Origin: DASXQK01 sp963724385
Lineage (GTDB): Bacteria > Pseudomonadota > Alphaproteobacteria > Dongiales > Dongiaceae
NCBI GenBank assembly: GCA_963724385.1
Contig: CAVRUJ010000001.1
Coordinates: 1,984,001 to 2,048,000, forward strand
Direction of reading: 5' to 3'
Length of the DNA stretch: 64,000 nt
In this document: in pieces, positions 17,936-26,374 of the stretch
Position numbering within the stretch: the first letter of the stretch is position 1
How the letters are laid out: the number at the start of each line of letters is the position of its first letter
Position numbers and translations under genes: made by a program
Notes under the pieces: model-generated
Seen by the model: the letters and a program-made list of their open reading frames with translations, nothing else
Database searches by the model: none
What the model was told of the DNA's origin: nothing

Positions 17936-18954
17936 GGCACGAAATTATCCCGATACCACTTCTTCCACTCGACTTCATGCGCCGTAGCCACCGCATCGTC
18001 GAGAAAGAGGAAATTGATGTCGGTCTTGCGCCCGGGCTTGGCGTTCACACCGTTGATGAGAGGGACGAAGAAGAAGTCCGCATCATCGCCGTCCTCCATG
18101 GCCGCCTGACCTTCGGGGCTCAACACGAACTCGATGAACTGGCCGGCCGCATCAAGGTTCTGCGACTTGGCGCTCGCCCCGATGCTCGAAGGCAATGCGA
18201 AAACTCCTTCTGAGGGGTAGACCGACATGAGCGGTTCGCCCGCCGCAATCTTGCTGAATGTGGCGCTGTCCTGTGCGATGCCGACCTTGGCGTCGCCGGT
18301 GAGCAGCTGTTTGTTCAAGGAGCCGCCGCTCGGAAGGCCAGAAAGCGCCTTGTTGGTGAGAACGCTGGTCAGCAGGGCCTTGCCTTGGTCCACCCCCATG
18401 GATTGAAACAGCCCGGCCAGCCATTGAAAGGCGGGGCCGGAGAGATTGGGGTCTTTGGCGGCAACCGCCCCGGCGAAGACCGGTTTTGCGAGATCCGCCC
18501 AGGAGGTCGGCACATCTGCAGTCGCGACCTTGGAAGTGTTTACCGCAATGCCGGTCGTACTCACGCTGGTGGGGAAGTGGAAACCTGATGCCGGTGCGAG
18601 TTTGCGGCCCACGGCAGTGTAGTCGGCTTTGGCGATGAGATCGGGAAAGGCGTGGAGTACGTTCTGTTGGGCCAGCCGCTCGGCCACGGCGGAGCCTTCG
18701 ATCCACACGAGATCGAATTGCGGATTATCGCCTTCCGCGGAAATCTTGCCGAGCACCAGGCCGGTGCTGTCCTGTTCCACAAGCTTCACCGGGATTCCGG
18801 TCTTGGCCGTGAACGCCTTTGACGCCGATCCGACGTAGTCGATCGCATGATAGATCACCAGTTGGGTTGAGGCAGCGCTGGTACGGCCAACCAAGCCTGC
18901 GGCCGCAAATGCAGTAGCGCCGGCGAGGACTTCGCGTCGGGAAAGTATCGGCAT
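17932..18954 (-). CDS. ABC transporter substrate-binding protein, Tat-type signal
   Basis: Periplasmic solute receptor of the extracellular family 1 (iron/phosphonate/polyamine-like), 340 residues. The N-terminus has a twin-arginine-like motif (SRREVL) before a hydrophobic stretch and an AxA cleavage site, so export through Tat is plausible. Mid-protein segments (FDLVWIEGSA, TGIAVNTSK, FIEFVLSPEGQ) are typical of these receptors. ATG 18954 was chosen for its AGGAG at 7 bases; the frame extends to 18990 without a signal. It follows the PhnA-type hydrolase gene and precedes the permease, which suggests an organophosphonate ligand; iron or a polyamine cannot be excluded from sequence. Confidence 0.88.
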   Translation of the reverse strand: MPILSRREVLAGATAFAAAGLVGRTSAASTQLVIYHAIDYVGSASKAFTAKTGIPVKLVEQDSTGLVLGKISAEGDNPQFDLVWIEGSAVAERLAQQNVLHAFPDLIAKADYTAVGRKLAPASGFHFPTSVSTTGIAVNTSKVATADVPTSWADLAKPVFAGAVAAKDPNLSGPAFQWLAGLFQSMGVDQGKALLTSVLTNKALSGLPSGGSLNKQLLTGDAKVGIAQDSATFSKIAAGEPLMSVYPSEGVFALPSSIGASAKSQNLDAAGQFIEFVLSPEGQAAMEDGDDADFFFVPLINGVNAKPGRKTDINFLFLDDAVATAHEVEWKKWYRDNFVP

Positions 18955-19011
18955 CAGCGTTCTCCTGCTCGTGTTGCCATGCGGCCCCACAATGAGGCGG
19001 CATTCTGTTTG

Positions 19012-20145
19012 TTAGTCCGCGTAAAGCCAGCGGGCGAGATCGAGGTTATGGGAAAAGAAGTCACGGCCCGGGACGCCACGGGCGTTATGAATGATGAGCG
19101 GGATATCGAGCTCGTATGTGGAGCCGTGATTTCGGTAGGTCGGCGGCAACTCTTCCAATTCAACGGAATCGAGATGACCGAAGACGGTTTTAGCGTCGCC
19201 AAGCACGACTAGGTCGCCGATGCGATCGGCCATCAGGCGAAAAGTCCGCGCCGCCTCCGCGCGCGACATCACCTTCTCGACACCAGCAAGGCCGCGCAAC
19301 GCCGCTGCGACGCGCTCCGCGTCTGCCTGATCGTGCAGATGCACCCACGCCGTACCTCCAAACCCGCGATGATGGCGCAGGTACTTGTCACGCTCGGCCG
19401 AAATGGCCATGCGGACCGGAGTTCCACGCGCAGTAAGCGCTCGCTCGAGGTCCCAGACACGGGCCTTATAGGACATCGCATGGTCCGCGGTGATGAGGAA
19501 TGCGGCATCTGGCGCGGTCTTTGCCATCTCGTTGATCAACCGGTCCAATTCAGCGAGATGAGCTTGCGATTCGGGCGCATTTGGCGACCATTCATGCATG
19601 GGAAAATCGGTGGTGTGGACATAGAGAAGCCCGATCTCCGGCCGCCTCTGCAGCACATCGAGCGCCGCCGACAGGAGCCAGTAGTTGATTTCCGCGGAAT
19701 AGATCGGCGGCGCCTCGCCAAGCCGGTCCGTCCAGTCGCCGTCGGGCGCCTCGGCGGCAAGAGTGAGCGAAGCGCCGCGCCGCATGAGAGTGATCGTTTT
19801 CTTCTTTGAGGTCAGCAGCGCTGAGCGAACGCCCCAGCGGGCCGCTCGCTCGAATATCGTCGGGACGAGCAGCAAGTCACCGCTCTCCAGGTATTCCTCG
19901 CGGCCGGTCAATTCGTCGAGCCAGGAATTGCCAACCGCACCATGCAGATCGGGAAAGCAACCACAGGAGATCGAGACGTTGTTGGCATTGGTCACTGACG
20001 GCATAACCGCCTTGACCTCGGCAAAGAGGCCACCGGAGGCCCACCCCTTCAACGTTGGCATCTGGCTTTGCCTGTAATAATCCAAGCCCAGCCCATCCAG
20101 CATCAAGATGACTACTCGTTGCTGGGGCCCGGCGTTGGAACTCAT
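19012..20145 (-). CDS. PhnA-type phosphonoacetate hydrolase-like alkaline phosphatase superfamily enzyme
   Basis: Two-metal hydrolase predicted to cleave a carbon-phosphorus or phosphoester bond. Ligand positions known for PhnA are all present: aspartate in MLDGLGL, the threonine nucleophile in SVTNANN, DFPMHEW (Asp and His), TADHAMS (Asp-His) and the late histidine in RNHGSTYELD. Further PhnA hallmarks are IYSAE and ADRIGDLVV. ATG 20145 (GGAGA upstream) gives 377 residues; the frame is open to 20337 with an alternative ATG at 20214. It is the first gene of the operon with a complete ABC importer, so import and hydrolysis of a phosphonate (for example phosphonoacetate) is the simplest model. 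A nucleotide pyrophosphatase-like activity is the alternative. No LysR activator, common beside phnA, is seen. Confidence 0.82.
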   Translation of the reverse strand: MSSNAGPQQRVVILMLDGLGLDYYRQSQMPTLKGWASGGLFAEVKAVMPSVTNANNVSISCGCFPDLHGAVGNSWLDELTGREEYLESGDLLLVPTIFERAARWGVRSALLTSKKKTITLMRRGASLTLAAEAPDGDWTDRLGEAPPIYSAEINYWLLSAALDVLQRRPEIGLLYVHTTDFPMHEWSPNAPESQAHLAELDRLINEMAKTAPDAAFLITADHAMSYKARVWDLERALTARGTPVRMAISAERDKYLRHHRGFGGTAWVHLHDQADAERVAAALRGLAGVEKVMSRAEAARTFRLMADRIGDLVVLGDAKTVFGHLDSVELEELPPTYRNHGSTYELDIPLIIHNARGVPGRDFFSHNLDLARWLYAD

Positions 20146-20335
20146 CGCGCTCTCCACTGCATCCCGCGTGCCGAGTGCGAGCCGCTCGGAACCAACGCGC
20201 GATGTGAGTAGCATTTTCGTGTGACCCTTTGATGATAGGTATGGACGCAGCGTGGGCCGCCCTGCGTTCACCGGTCTGTCATCTGCTGCTGTTAGAAATG
20301 CGAGAGGGGCGGCATTCGAAAATGGAGACGCGACC

Positions 20336-21421
20336 ATGTGGAGCTCTCGGCATCAGCTCGACCTTATGCAGCATTCGCTACCAACCCTGGGCTTCGTGTT
20401 GCTTGCGAGTGCCCTGTACGCGTCGGCGACGGCATTCGCCGATACCATGCCGGCGCCCATGGCGTCGCCGGGGTACAAAATCAGCACCTTTGCGACGTCT
20501 CCGGCAGGCTCTTCGGAACCCGATTCGATCGCCATCGTGAAAGACACCGTGTGGATCGGCTATGGCGACGGCGGCAAACCGGACGGCAGCGGCGGCGCCA
20601 AGAGCACCATCGTCGAATACTCCAGTCAGGGCCAGGTCATGAAGTCATTGACCGTGGTCGGTCACAATGACGGGATGAGGCTGGATCCCCGTAGCAACAA
20701 GCTCTGGGTGCTGCAGAACGAGGATTCCAATCCCAACCTCGTGATGGTCGATCCGGCGTCCGGCGCGATGGATCTCTACAGCTTCGCGCCCACGGCCCAC
20801 GGCGGCGGCTATGACGACATGGCCTTCAGGGGCGGGGTGATCTACATCAGCGCGTCCAATCCGACGCCGGACTCTAAGGGCAACGTCGCCGGGCCGTCCC
20901 TCGTGATGGCGACCGTGGCCTCCGGCAACAAGATCGCGGTGAAGCCCGTGCTTGCCGGGATGCCCAAGGCGGTGGACATCACCACCGGCAAGGAGTCCGT
21001 CCTCAATCTCACCGATCCGGACTTTTTGGCGATCATGCCGTCCGGGGACATCTTGCTCGACGACCAGGGAGATGCGCTGCTCGTGATCGTACGCAAGTCG
21101 GCGATGCGGGAGCCCGCAGTGCAGGCATTGCCGCTTCTCGGCGGCGTGCAGGTCGACGACACGGTGTTCGCGACGGCGGCCCATGGCTACCTGCTGGTCG
21201 CTGACCGCGACGCCAACACTGTTTACCGGGTCGATGCGCCCGTCTGGGGGCTGGGTTCCGCCTTCTCGGCCTCGACCGGCGTCAAGGCATCCACAACGGC
21301 TCCGATCACGCCGGCAATTCCCGCCTATGTGGGTGAGCTGGATCTGCACAGCGGCGCGGTCGTGCCCATCGTCGGCAATATGACCAGCCCGCATGGCATG
21401 GCATTTGTGCCGTCCGAGTAA
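20336..21421 (+). CDS. Secreted NHL/SMP-30-like beta-propeller protein
   Basis: A 361-residue exported protein. An N-terminal hydrophobic segment ends at an ASATAFA-type cleavage site, so the mature chain begins near residue 36. The mature part shows repeated beta-propeller blades with patterns such as VWIGYGDGGKPDG, LWVLQNEDSNPNLVMVDP, GVIYISASN and YLLVADRDANTVYRVD. These resemble NHL or gluconolactonase-type repeats. No catalytic residues can be named. The start ATG 20336 has GGAGA 8 bases upstream. It is divergent from the phosphonate-type operon; the 190 bases between must hold both promoters. Function unknown. Confidence 0.75.
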   Translation: MWSSRHQLDLMQHSLPTLGFVLLASALYASATAFADTMPAPMASPGYKISTFATSPAGSSEPDSIAIVKDTVWIGYGDGGKPDGSGGAKSTIVEYSSQGQVMKSLTVVGHNDGMRLDPRSNKLWVLQNEDSNPNLVMVDPASGAMDLYSFAPTAHGGGYDDMAFRGGVIYISASNPTPDSKGNVAGPSLVMATVASGNKIAVKPVLAGMPKAVDITTGKESVLNLTDPDFLAIMPSGDILLDDQGDALLVIVRKSAMREPAVQALPLLGGVQVDDTVFATAAHGYLLVADRDANTVYRVDAPVWGLGSAFSASTGVKASTTAPITPAIPAYVGELDLHSGAVVPIVGNMTSPHGMAFVPSE

Positions 21422-21459
21422 TTCGGCGCCGTTTGGCCGAGCCCCATTTGCGTGAGCCA

Positions 21460-21487
21460 GCGAGGGAGTCGATTTCGGCTCCCTCGC
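21460..21487. terminator. Hairpin between convergent genes
   Basis: A perfect 9-bp stem (21460-21468 with 21479-21487) and 10-base loop lie 38 bases after the propeller gene stop and 75 bases before the end of the convergent gene. There is no clear T tract, so its role as a bidirectional terminator is likely but not certain. Confidence 0.55.
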
Positions 21488-21562
21488 AGCGCGCCGGCCC
21501 GTGGCGGCAGCGTTCCGCCCGCTGGGGTGCAATTATCCAGCCACCCGCACCGCAAGGCTAGG

Positions 21563-22228
21563 CTAGCGCGAGGCGAGCAGTCTCTTGCCGCGTCGTGAGG
21601 GCTCCCATGCGACGGGCCTGCTCGGCCTTTGGAGCAAGTAGGCTTCCGTCAACGGATCGAATTCCGATACCACAAACCGGATCGTGACGCTCGCGCCGAC
21701 CGCGATCCTGCCGTGATCGAATTCGATCCGGTCATAGGGCTCGTCCATGATCGTCACGTGATCGAAGCCGCTCGCGCTGAACGGCCTTCCCGCCTGGGAA
21801 CCTTGCCCGAACGACAGGCCGTCGTAGTAATCGCTAGGGGTGCCGAGGATCGACTGAAGCTCGAGCTCGAATGCGGTCCAAGGGATGCCGGTTGCGTTCT
21901 CGATCACCTTGACCAGGGCGAACCCGATGTGGTGCTGGGAACCGATGTGGTTGCCGAATTCCGGCGGCACCTGGAAGGAAAGGGTTCCCCCGTTGGGATC
22001 CGTCAGTCTTTCGACCAGGACGAAGGGGTCGTCGAGCGAGCCCTCGCCGCTGGCCTTCTCCAGAACGAACCCTCCCAATCGATCCGAGAACGTCACGCCA
22101 TTGACGGTGAGCGATGCGGCTCGCGAGTCGGTGGAGAAAATCGCTTGAGCCATCAAGGCAAGCAGGCAAGCGGCGGGCGCCGCGGCGATCAAGGAATTTC
22201 GGGTAGTCCGCGCCGCGGTTGCCCGCAT
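21563..22228 (-). CDS. Secreted protein of unknown function
   Basis: A 221-residue protein with a signal peptide (hydrophobic AAAPAACLLALMAQAIF, cleavage near DSRAAS). The mature part is beta-rich, with GTLSFQVPPEFG and HHIGFALVKVIENATG. The tail is basic (EPSRRGKRLLASR). No family recognised. The start ATG 22228 has GGAGCGAGAGGGG upstream. It follows the orphan ABC permease on the same strand with a 26-base gap, so the two may be co-transcribed. Confidence 0.65.
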   Translation of the reverse strand: MRATAARTTRNSLIAAAPAACLLALMAQAIFSTDSRAASLTVNGVTFSDRLGGFVLEKASGEGSLDDPFVLVERLTDPNGGTLSFQVPPEFGNHIGSQHHIGFALVKVIENATGIPWTAFELELQSILGTPSDYYDGLSFGQGSQAGRPFSASGFDHVTIMDEPYDRIEFDHGRIAVGASVTIRFVVSEFDPLTEAYLLQRPSRPVAWEPSRRGKRLLASR

Positions 22229-22254
22229 TGGCCCCTCTCGCTCCTCGCCAGCCT

Positions 22255-22974
22255 TCAGGTGACCCGAACGCCTTTCCTGGTGCCGCGCTCGATCTGCCGG
22301 ATGACGATGTTCGACAGCGAGGTCAGCGCGAGAAAGGCCAGGGCCGTCACGAAGTAGAAGTAGAAATAGTGCTTGGTCGATGCCGCCGCGGTCTTCCCGG
22401 TAAACAGCAGCTCGCTGAATCCGACGACGCTGATGAGCGAGCTGTCCTTGAGAATGCTGAGCCAAAGGTTGCTCAAGCCCGGCAGCGCGTAGCGAAACAT
22501 GAGCGGAAACAGGATGCGCCGGAACCGCAGGACGGCTGACAGTCCGAACGCCTTTGCGGCCTCCATTTGGCCCTTCGGCACCGACAGGATCGCCCCGCGG
22601 AACACCTCCGTCGTATAGGCGCCCTGGACGAAGCCCAGGGTGCCGACGGCGGCCCCGAAGGCGTTGACCTCGATGTCCTGGCCGAAGCCCAAGCCGACCA
22701 GCAGGTCTCTGAGCGCCGAGGTGCCGGTGTAGTAGATGAGGATGATCAGTAGAAGTTCGGGCACCGCGCGGACGATCGTCGTGTAGGATTCCGCGGCGAT
22801 GAAGGCAATGCGATTTCCCGACAACTTCGCCCAGGCGCCAAGCAGGCCCAAGACCAAGCCGACGAGATAGCCCGAGATGGAGATCTGCACGGTCAGCCAT
22901 ATGCCGGCAAGGAACTGCCAGCCCCAACCGATCTGGCCGAAGCCGATCAGTGCGAAGTATTGGCTGACGCCCAT
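22255..22974 (-). CDS. Polar amino-acid ABC transporter permease (HisM/OccM-like), orphan
   Basis: Inner-membrane permease of 239 residues with about five helices and the EAA motif region QMEAAKAFGLSAVLRFRRILFP that contacts the ATPase. The family normally works as a pair of permeases with a binding protein and an ATPase, but none is visible here. Upstream (22975-23134) no partner permease can be read, and downstream lies an unrelated secreted protein. It is either the surviving gene of a broken operon or is served by distant partners. ATG 22974 fits the family N-terminus; the much longer open frame to 23532 is not protein-like. Confidence 0.85.
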   Translation of the reverse strand: MGVSQYFALIGFGQIGWGWQFLAGIWLTVQISISGYLVGLVLGLLGAWAKLSGNRIAFIAAESYTTIVRAVPELLLIILIYYTGTSALRDLLVGLGFGQDIEVNAFGAAVGTLGFVQGAYTTEVFRGAILSVPKGQMEAAKAFGLSAVLRFRRILFPLMFRYALPGLSNLWLSILKDSSLISVVGFSELLFTGKTAAASTKHYFYFYFVTALAFLALTSLSNIVIRQIERGTRKGVRVT

Positions 22975-23134
22975 GGCCCGCAAACCCCCGCCGTCAAGAA
23001 CCCGACGCAGTGGTTCAGCATGGCCATTTGGATACCCGACGGCAAGTCCGCTGCGGTGACCGTGCCCTGTCCCTCTTCTTCGGCTCCCGCCTGTTCGGTA
23101 CCGGGCTCGAATTCGTCCAGGTTGCGGTCCAGCC

Positions 23135-23473
23135 TTACGTCCCGCATTCTTCGCACCGCCAGGAGGTCCCCGACGGGGCACGTGGGTGCGGCCTTCGGCC
23201 GGCCAGCAGGTTCGCATGGTAGAGCGCGCATTCCATCTCGAACGCTTCAGCTGCCGACGGCGCGGTTGCGAACATGAAGCCCGAGTTGCTTCCGACCAGG
23301 TCAACCAGCGTTGCAGCAAGATCCTTGTCCGCGCGGCCGACGGCGTCGACCGGCTGCAAGACGCCGGGTGAAATAGTTCCGAGGACATAAATTCCGGCCG
23401 TGCCTGACGGCACGAAGTTCTTGATGACAGCACTGTCAAGCCGGTAGGGCCCGCGAAGAGTTGGAGCTGGCAT
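23135..23473 (-). CDS. Small GIY-YIG-like protein with C-terminal CxxC
   Basis: A 112-residue protein. Residues AGIYVLG near position 25 resemble the GIY strand of GIY-YIG domains. AVGRADKDLAATLVD matches the YIG/alpha-helix region, and FEMECALYH carries a glutamate at the position of the domain's conserved acid. It ends in SWRCEECGT, possibly half a zinc ribbon. The YIG tyrosine appears replaced (AVGRAD), so nuclease activity is doubtful. ATG 23473 has GTGAGGA upstream. I recall similar small hypothetical proteins in proteobacteria, but this is from memory, not a search. Confidence 0.6.
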   Translation of the reverse strand: MPAPTLRGPYRLDSAVIKNFVPSGTAGIYVLGTISPGVLQPVDAVGRADKDLAATLVDLVGSNSGFMFATAPSAAEAFEMECALYHANLLAGRRPHPRAPSGTSWRCEECGT

Positions 23474-23770
23474 GGCGTCCTCACTTGAAAACGCAAATGG
23501 CCTGGGCCGCGCGACAAGCCGGCGCAGCGCAAGTTGCTCTGTTTTCCTCATCTACCTCGGTCCAGAGTCCGAGATGCTGAAACGGCCGCCCACCACGAAC
23601 TCGGAAACCGCGATTCACTCCAATTCCCAGTCTGACCAGAGCCGGTTCGCCAAGCTCGCTACGCTTCGTCGGCAAGGTTGCCGTGCAACATTGCGTGGTT
23701 ATCCCAGGCAGGGGCCCGGTCGCAGCGGCACTCAATCCAAGGCCGGCGCAGCGATGAGGCACGCCGGCCT

Positions 23771-24004
23771 TTAGAGGCTGCGCTTGGATCCAGAGCAGAA
23801 GCTGCAGCCGCGGATATCCCAGTCCTCGTGTCCCCTTGAGAGTGCGGCCGCAGCAGCGCGGGTTGGATACGGGCCATGCCACCTGCTGAATTTTCCCGAA
23901 TTGTAGGATCTCCAACCCTTGCCATCGTTGCAGTATTTGCAGCTGCCTCGGTGGAATCGCATCCGCTTCACTTCCCAATTTTCATAGATCCAATACGTCA
24001 CCAT
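23771..24004 (-). CDS. Small conserved-looking protein with two CxxC pairs
   Basis: A 77-residue protein beginning MVTYWIYENWEVKRMRFHRGS. The pairs CKYC (about residue 22) and CSFC (about residue 68) could form a zinc knuckle, and an aromatic WHGPY segment lies between them. No catalytic motif. It starts at ATG 24004 with a weak Shine-Dalgarno sequence. It stands alone between the GIY-YIG-like gene and the Tad locus; the 300 bases to its left (23474-23770) hold nothing I can identify. Confidence 0.6.
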   Translation of the reverse strand: MVTYWIYENWEVKRMRFHRGSCKYCNDGKGWRSYNSGKFSRWHGPYPTRAAAAALSRGHEDWDIRGCSFCSGSKRSL

Positions 24005-24165
24005 TGGTTGCGAGTGATTCCTGCACCGTTCAAAAGTAAACCGACGAAGTTACTCAATAGGGTGGGTGGCAAACCCGAACGAGTGCCCGCAGGGTCAGGC
24101 GGCCGGCATCGGCACCTCGAGAATTGGAGTCGGCCGAGAGACACGCGATCCGGAGAGCACCGCCA

Positions 24166-25683
24166 TTATTGCGTCAGCACGACCTGGGTGAGGCCACTGC
24201 CGCTGCCGCCGCCGCCGCTGACGGTGCAGTTCACGGCAAAGAAGTTGTTCTGGTATTGGCAGTCTTCGCCGTATCCCGGGTCGCTCGACGATATCTGCGT
24301 GCAATGGCTGGCAGGCCCGTAGAACTGCTCATTTGGGCCTACGCCACCGGCGTCATCCCACCAGTAGACGGCCGCCGGCGCCGTCGTTCCCTTTGCCAGT
24401 TGGGAAATCTGGGCGCAAGTCGGCGCGGCGTATGGGTAGTTCTTCGGGGTCACGCCAAAGCAATTTGGAACCGCTGCCGAAGGCGTTGCAGAGTTATTGT
24501 TCAGACCGTTGACGTAACTTTGGGTTACGCCCGTCTGAATGTAGAGCGAGCAGTTCGACGTGGCTGACGACAGGGATGTGGGATATTGCGTCGTGCAGGT
24601 GTAGGTCGTCGTGTTGCCCGAGCTCGAGGATGTGCAATTGGAAGTGCCGTTGTTGGAGGCGCCGCCGAGGTATGTCCATAGGTTGTTATAGGAAGAAGAC
24701 GCGATCGGCTCATTGATCGTCGTGCCGCTCGGATAGATGGTGCTTGGCGGGAGCGTCACCACCACGCTGGAAATGTTGCCGTGGCTGGTGGTGACGACAG
24801 CCGTGTAGGTGTAGTTGCTGTCCTCGCTGGGCGACTCACCGAGAGGCAGAAGCGAGGAATAGAACTCCTGCACCGCGCCGTCTGGAGCCCCATAGGAGTT
24901 CGCGCCCATGACCGGAGCGCCGCAGGAGGGGTTGCCTGTATTGCCGTTCGTGATGTTTTGCATCATGAAGCCGAGCGGCGCATTGGCGGTGATGGTGGGC
25001 AATGACTGGCCGGCGGGCAGCGTGGCATAGGGGGACGAGGAGCCCGCGAAACTGGTCCCGATCTCGTAGTAGTTGCCCGATGCCCCGGTCGTGAAGGATG
25101 GGACAGTCTCATAGTCATAGCCGCCGCCGTTGGCCTTCTTCGGCACCTGATAGAGGAAGGCCGAGTTGCCGTCGCAGGCGCGCGAGGAGACGTTGGTGAA
25201 ACTCAAATTGGGCGTCAGGACCGGGTCGCCGGCCGTGCCCGTGGCGGTGATCGCGAGCGGTTGAACGCCGAGGATGGTAAGGAACGTCCTTGGTATCGTC
25301 GCATTGGCCGTGACGGTGACGGTCAGGGCCGACGCCGTGCCGAGCGCGGGATTGATCGTCCCGTTGGCGTTGGGCGTCACCGTCAAGTTCGTCAAGGTTC
25401 CCACGGGCAAGTTGTTGAATTCGGCGTAGAAATAATTCGTCGCCGTATCCTGGGCATTGGTAGACTCGGTGGCATCGAGAAATGCCGCCGCACCTGCGAG
25501 CGCCGCCTCGTCGACCGCATTCTGCAGGTCGGCCTTGTATTGGACCATTCTCGCGTAGTCGACGGCCACCCCCACGGTAATGATCATGGGGATCAGCATC
25601 ACGGTGAACATTATTGCGACGGCGCCGCGCCTATCCGATCCGAAGCGCAAGAGGGTGGAACCGACGTTCATGCGATTTGTCAC
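24166..25683 (-). CDS. TadG-like pilus/secretion-associated protein, copy 1
   Basis: Flp/Tad-associated protein of about 505 residues. A basic N-terminus with DRRGAVAIMF precedes a single membrane helix. Next comes the family hallmark VAVDYARMVQYKADLQNAVDEAALAGA, the TadG N-terminal domain that inserts in the membrane. The rest is a long extracytoplasmic region rich in Ser, Thr, Asn, Gly and Tyr with scattered Cys pairs, ending in a glycine-serine stretch and VVLTQ. I chose GTG 25683 because GAGGAGG sits just before it; ATG 25710 is possible but would overlap the tadE stop. It is the last gene of a three-gene unit with two TadE-like proteins. Confidence 0.85.
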   Translation of the reverse strand: MTNRMNVGSTLLRFGSDRRGAVAIMFTVMLIPMIITVGVAVDYARMVQYKADLQNAVDEAALAGAAAFLDATESTNAQDTATNYFYAEFNNLPVGTLTNLTVTPNANGTINPALGTASALTVTVTANATIPRTFLTILGVQPLAITATGTAGDPVLTPNLSFTNVSSRACDGNSAFLYQVPKKANGGGYDYETVPSFTTGASGNYYEIGTSFAGSSSPYATLPAGQSLPTITANAPLGFMMQNITNGNTGNPSCGAPVMGANSYGAPDGAVQEFYSSLLPLGESPSEDSNYTYTAVVTTSHGNISSVVVTLPPSTIYPSGTTINEPIASSSYNNLWTYLGGASNNGTSNCTSSSSGNTTTYTCTTQYPTSLSSATSNCSLYIQTGVTQSYVNGLNNNSATPSAAVPNCFGVTPKNYPYAAPTCAQISQLAKGTTAPAAVYWWDDAGGVGPNEQFYGPASHCTQISSSDPGYGEDCQYQNNFFAVNCTVSGGGGSGSGLTQVVLTQ

Positions 25684-25693
25684 TGCAACCTCC

Positions 25694-26374
25694 TCAAGAA
25701 GAACAGGCATTCCCGTTGCTGGGTTCCGTACATGAGATCGTCACGTTCCCGCGCGGGCGGGCATAGGCGACATAGGTCAGGGTCACCGATTGGAAGCTTC
25801 CCGGCAGATTGAGCAGGATCGCGCCAAGATTGATGTTGAGCGGCAAGTTGTAGACGTAGGTCACTTTGACGACGATGATGCTGTCGCCGGCGCAGGGCAC
25901 GAGATCCACCGTGCTGCCGGAGGCGCAGCTGGGATTGACGCCGTTGGTAACCGCCTGCGTGGCGAGTGTGACGGCGGAGGCCTTGAAGCTGGTGGCCGTG
26001 ACCGAGCAGGCGCCGTCGCTTTCCCAGTCGTCACTCGCCGTACCTGCATTGTTGGTGACGCTGATCATCGCTGCGGAGAACGCGCCCGGGTTGCCCGACG
26101 TGCCAGACGTGGCCAGCGGCGTCATGACAAGCTTGCCCACGGAGCAAAATTTTCCGAGCGACCCGCTTGTGGTATCCGTCACGCTGCTCTGCTGGGCGAT
26201 CAGATCCGCGACATTCTCGGCGGCTGTGGCCACCTTCATGCTGGCCCTCAACACTTCGGCGGCCTCGAAGGTTCCAAAGACGATAAAGAGCAGGAAGGGC
26301 AAGAGCACGGCAAACTCGATGGTGGCGACGCCATCGCATCGCCTGCGGAACTGCGCGCAAGCTAGAGCGACCAC
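25694..26374 (-). CDS. TadE-like pseudopilin, copy 1
   Basis: TadE-family protein of about 226 residues. The N-terminus (CDGVATIEFAVLLPFLLFIVFGTFEAAEV) is the characteristic prepilin-like helix with the conserved glutamate, in relatives processed by the prepilin peptidase. The remainder is an extracytoplasmic beta-rich domain with four or more cysteines. The start proposed is GTG 26374, which overlaps the TAG stop of the upstream gene (TAGTG) and has CGGAG upstream; the frame is open to 26461. It is translationally linked to TadE copy 2 upstream and to TadG downstream. Confidence 0.82.
   Translation of the reverse strand: MVALACAQFRRRCDGVATIEFAVLLPFLLFIVFGTFEAAEVLRASMKVATAAENVADLIAQQSSVTDTTSGSLGKFCSVGKLVMTPLATSGTSGNPGAFSAAMISVTNNAGTASDDWESDGACSVTATSFKASAVTLATQAVTNGVNPSCASGSTVDLVPCAGDSIIVVKVTYVYNLPLNINLGAILLNLPGSFQSVTLTYVAYARPRGNVTISCTEPSNGNACSS

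Noticed and set aside
22947..23231. Minus-strand frame that might be a partner permease
   Set aside because: No hydrophobic helices or EAA loop; the sequence is not permease-like.
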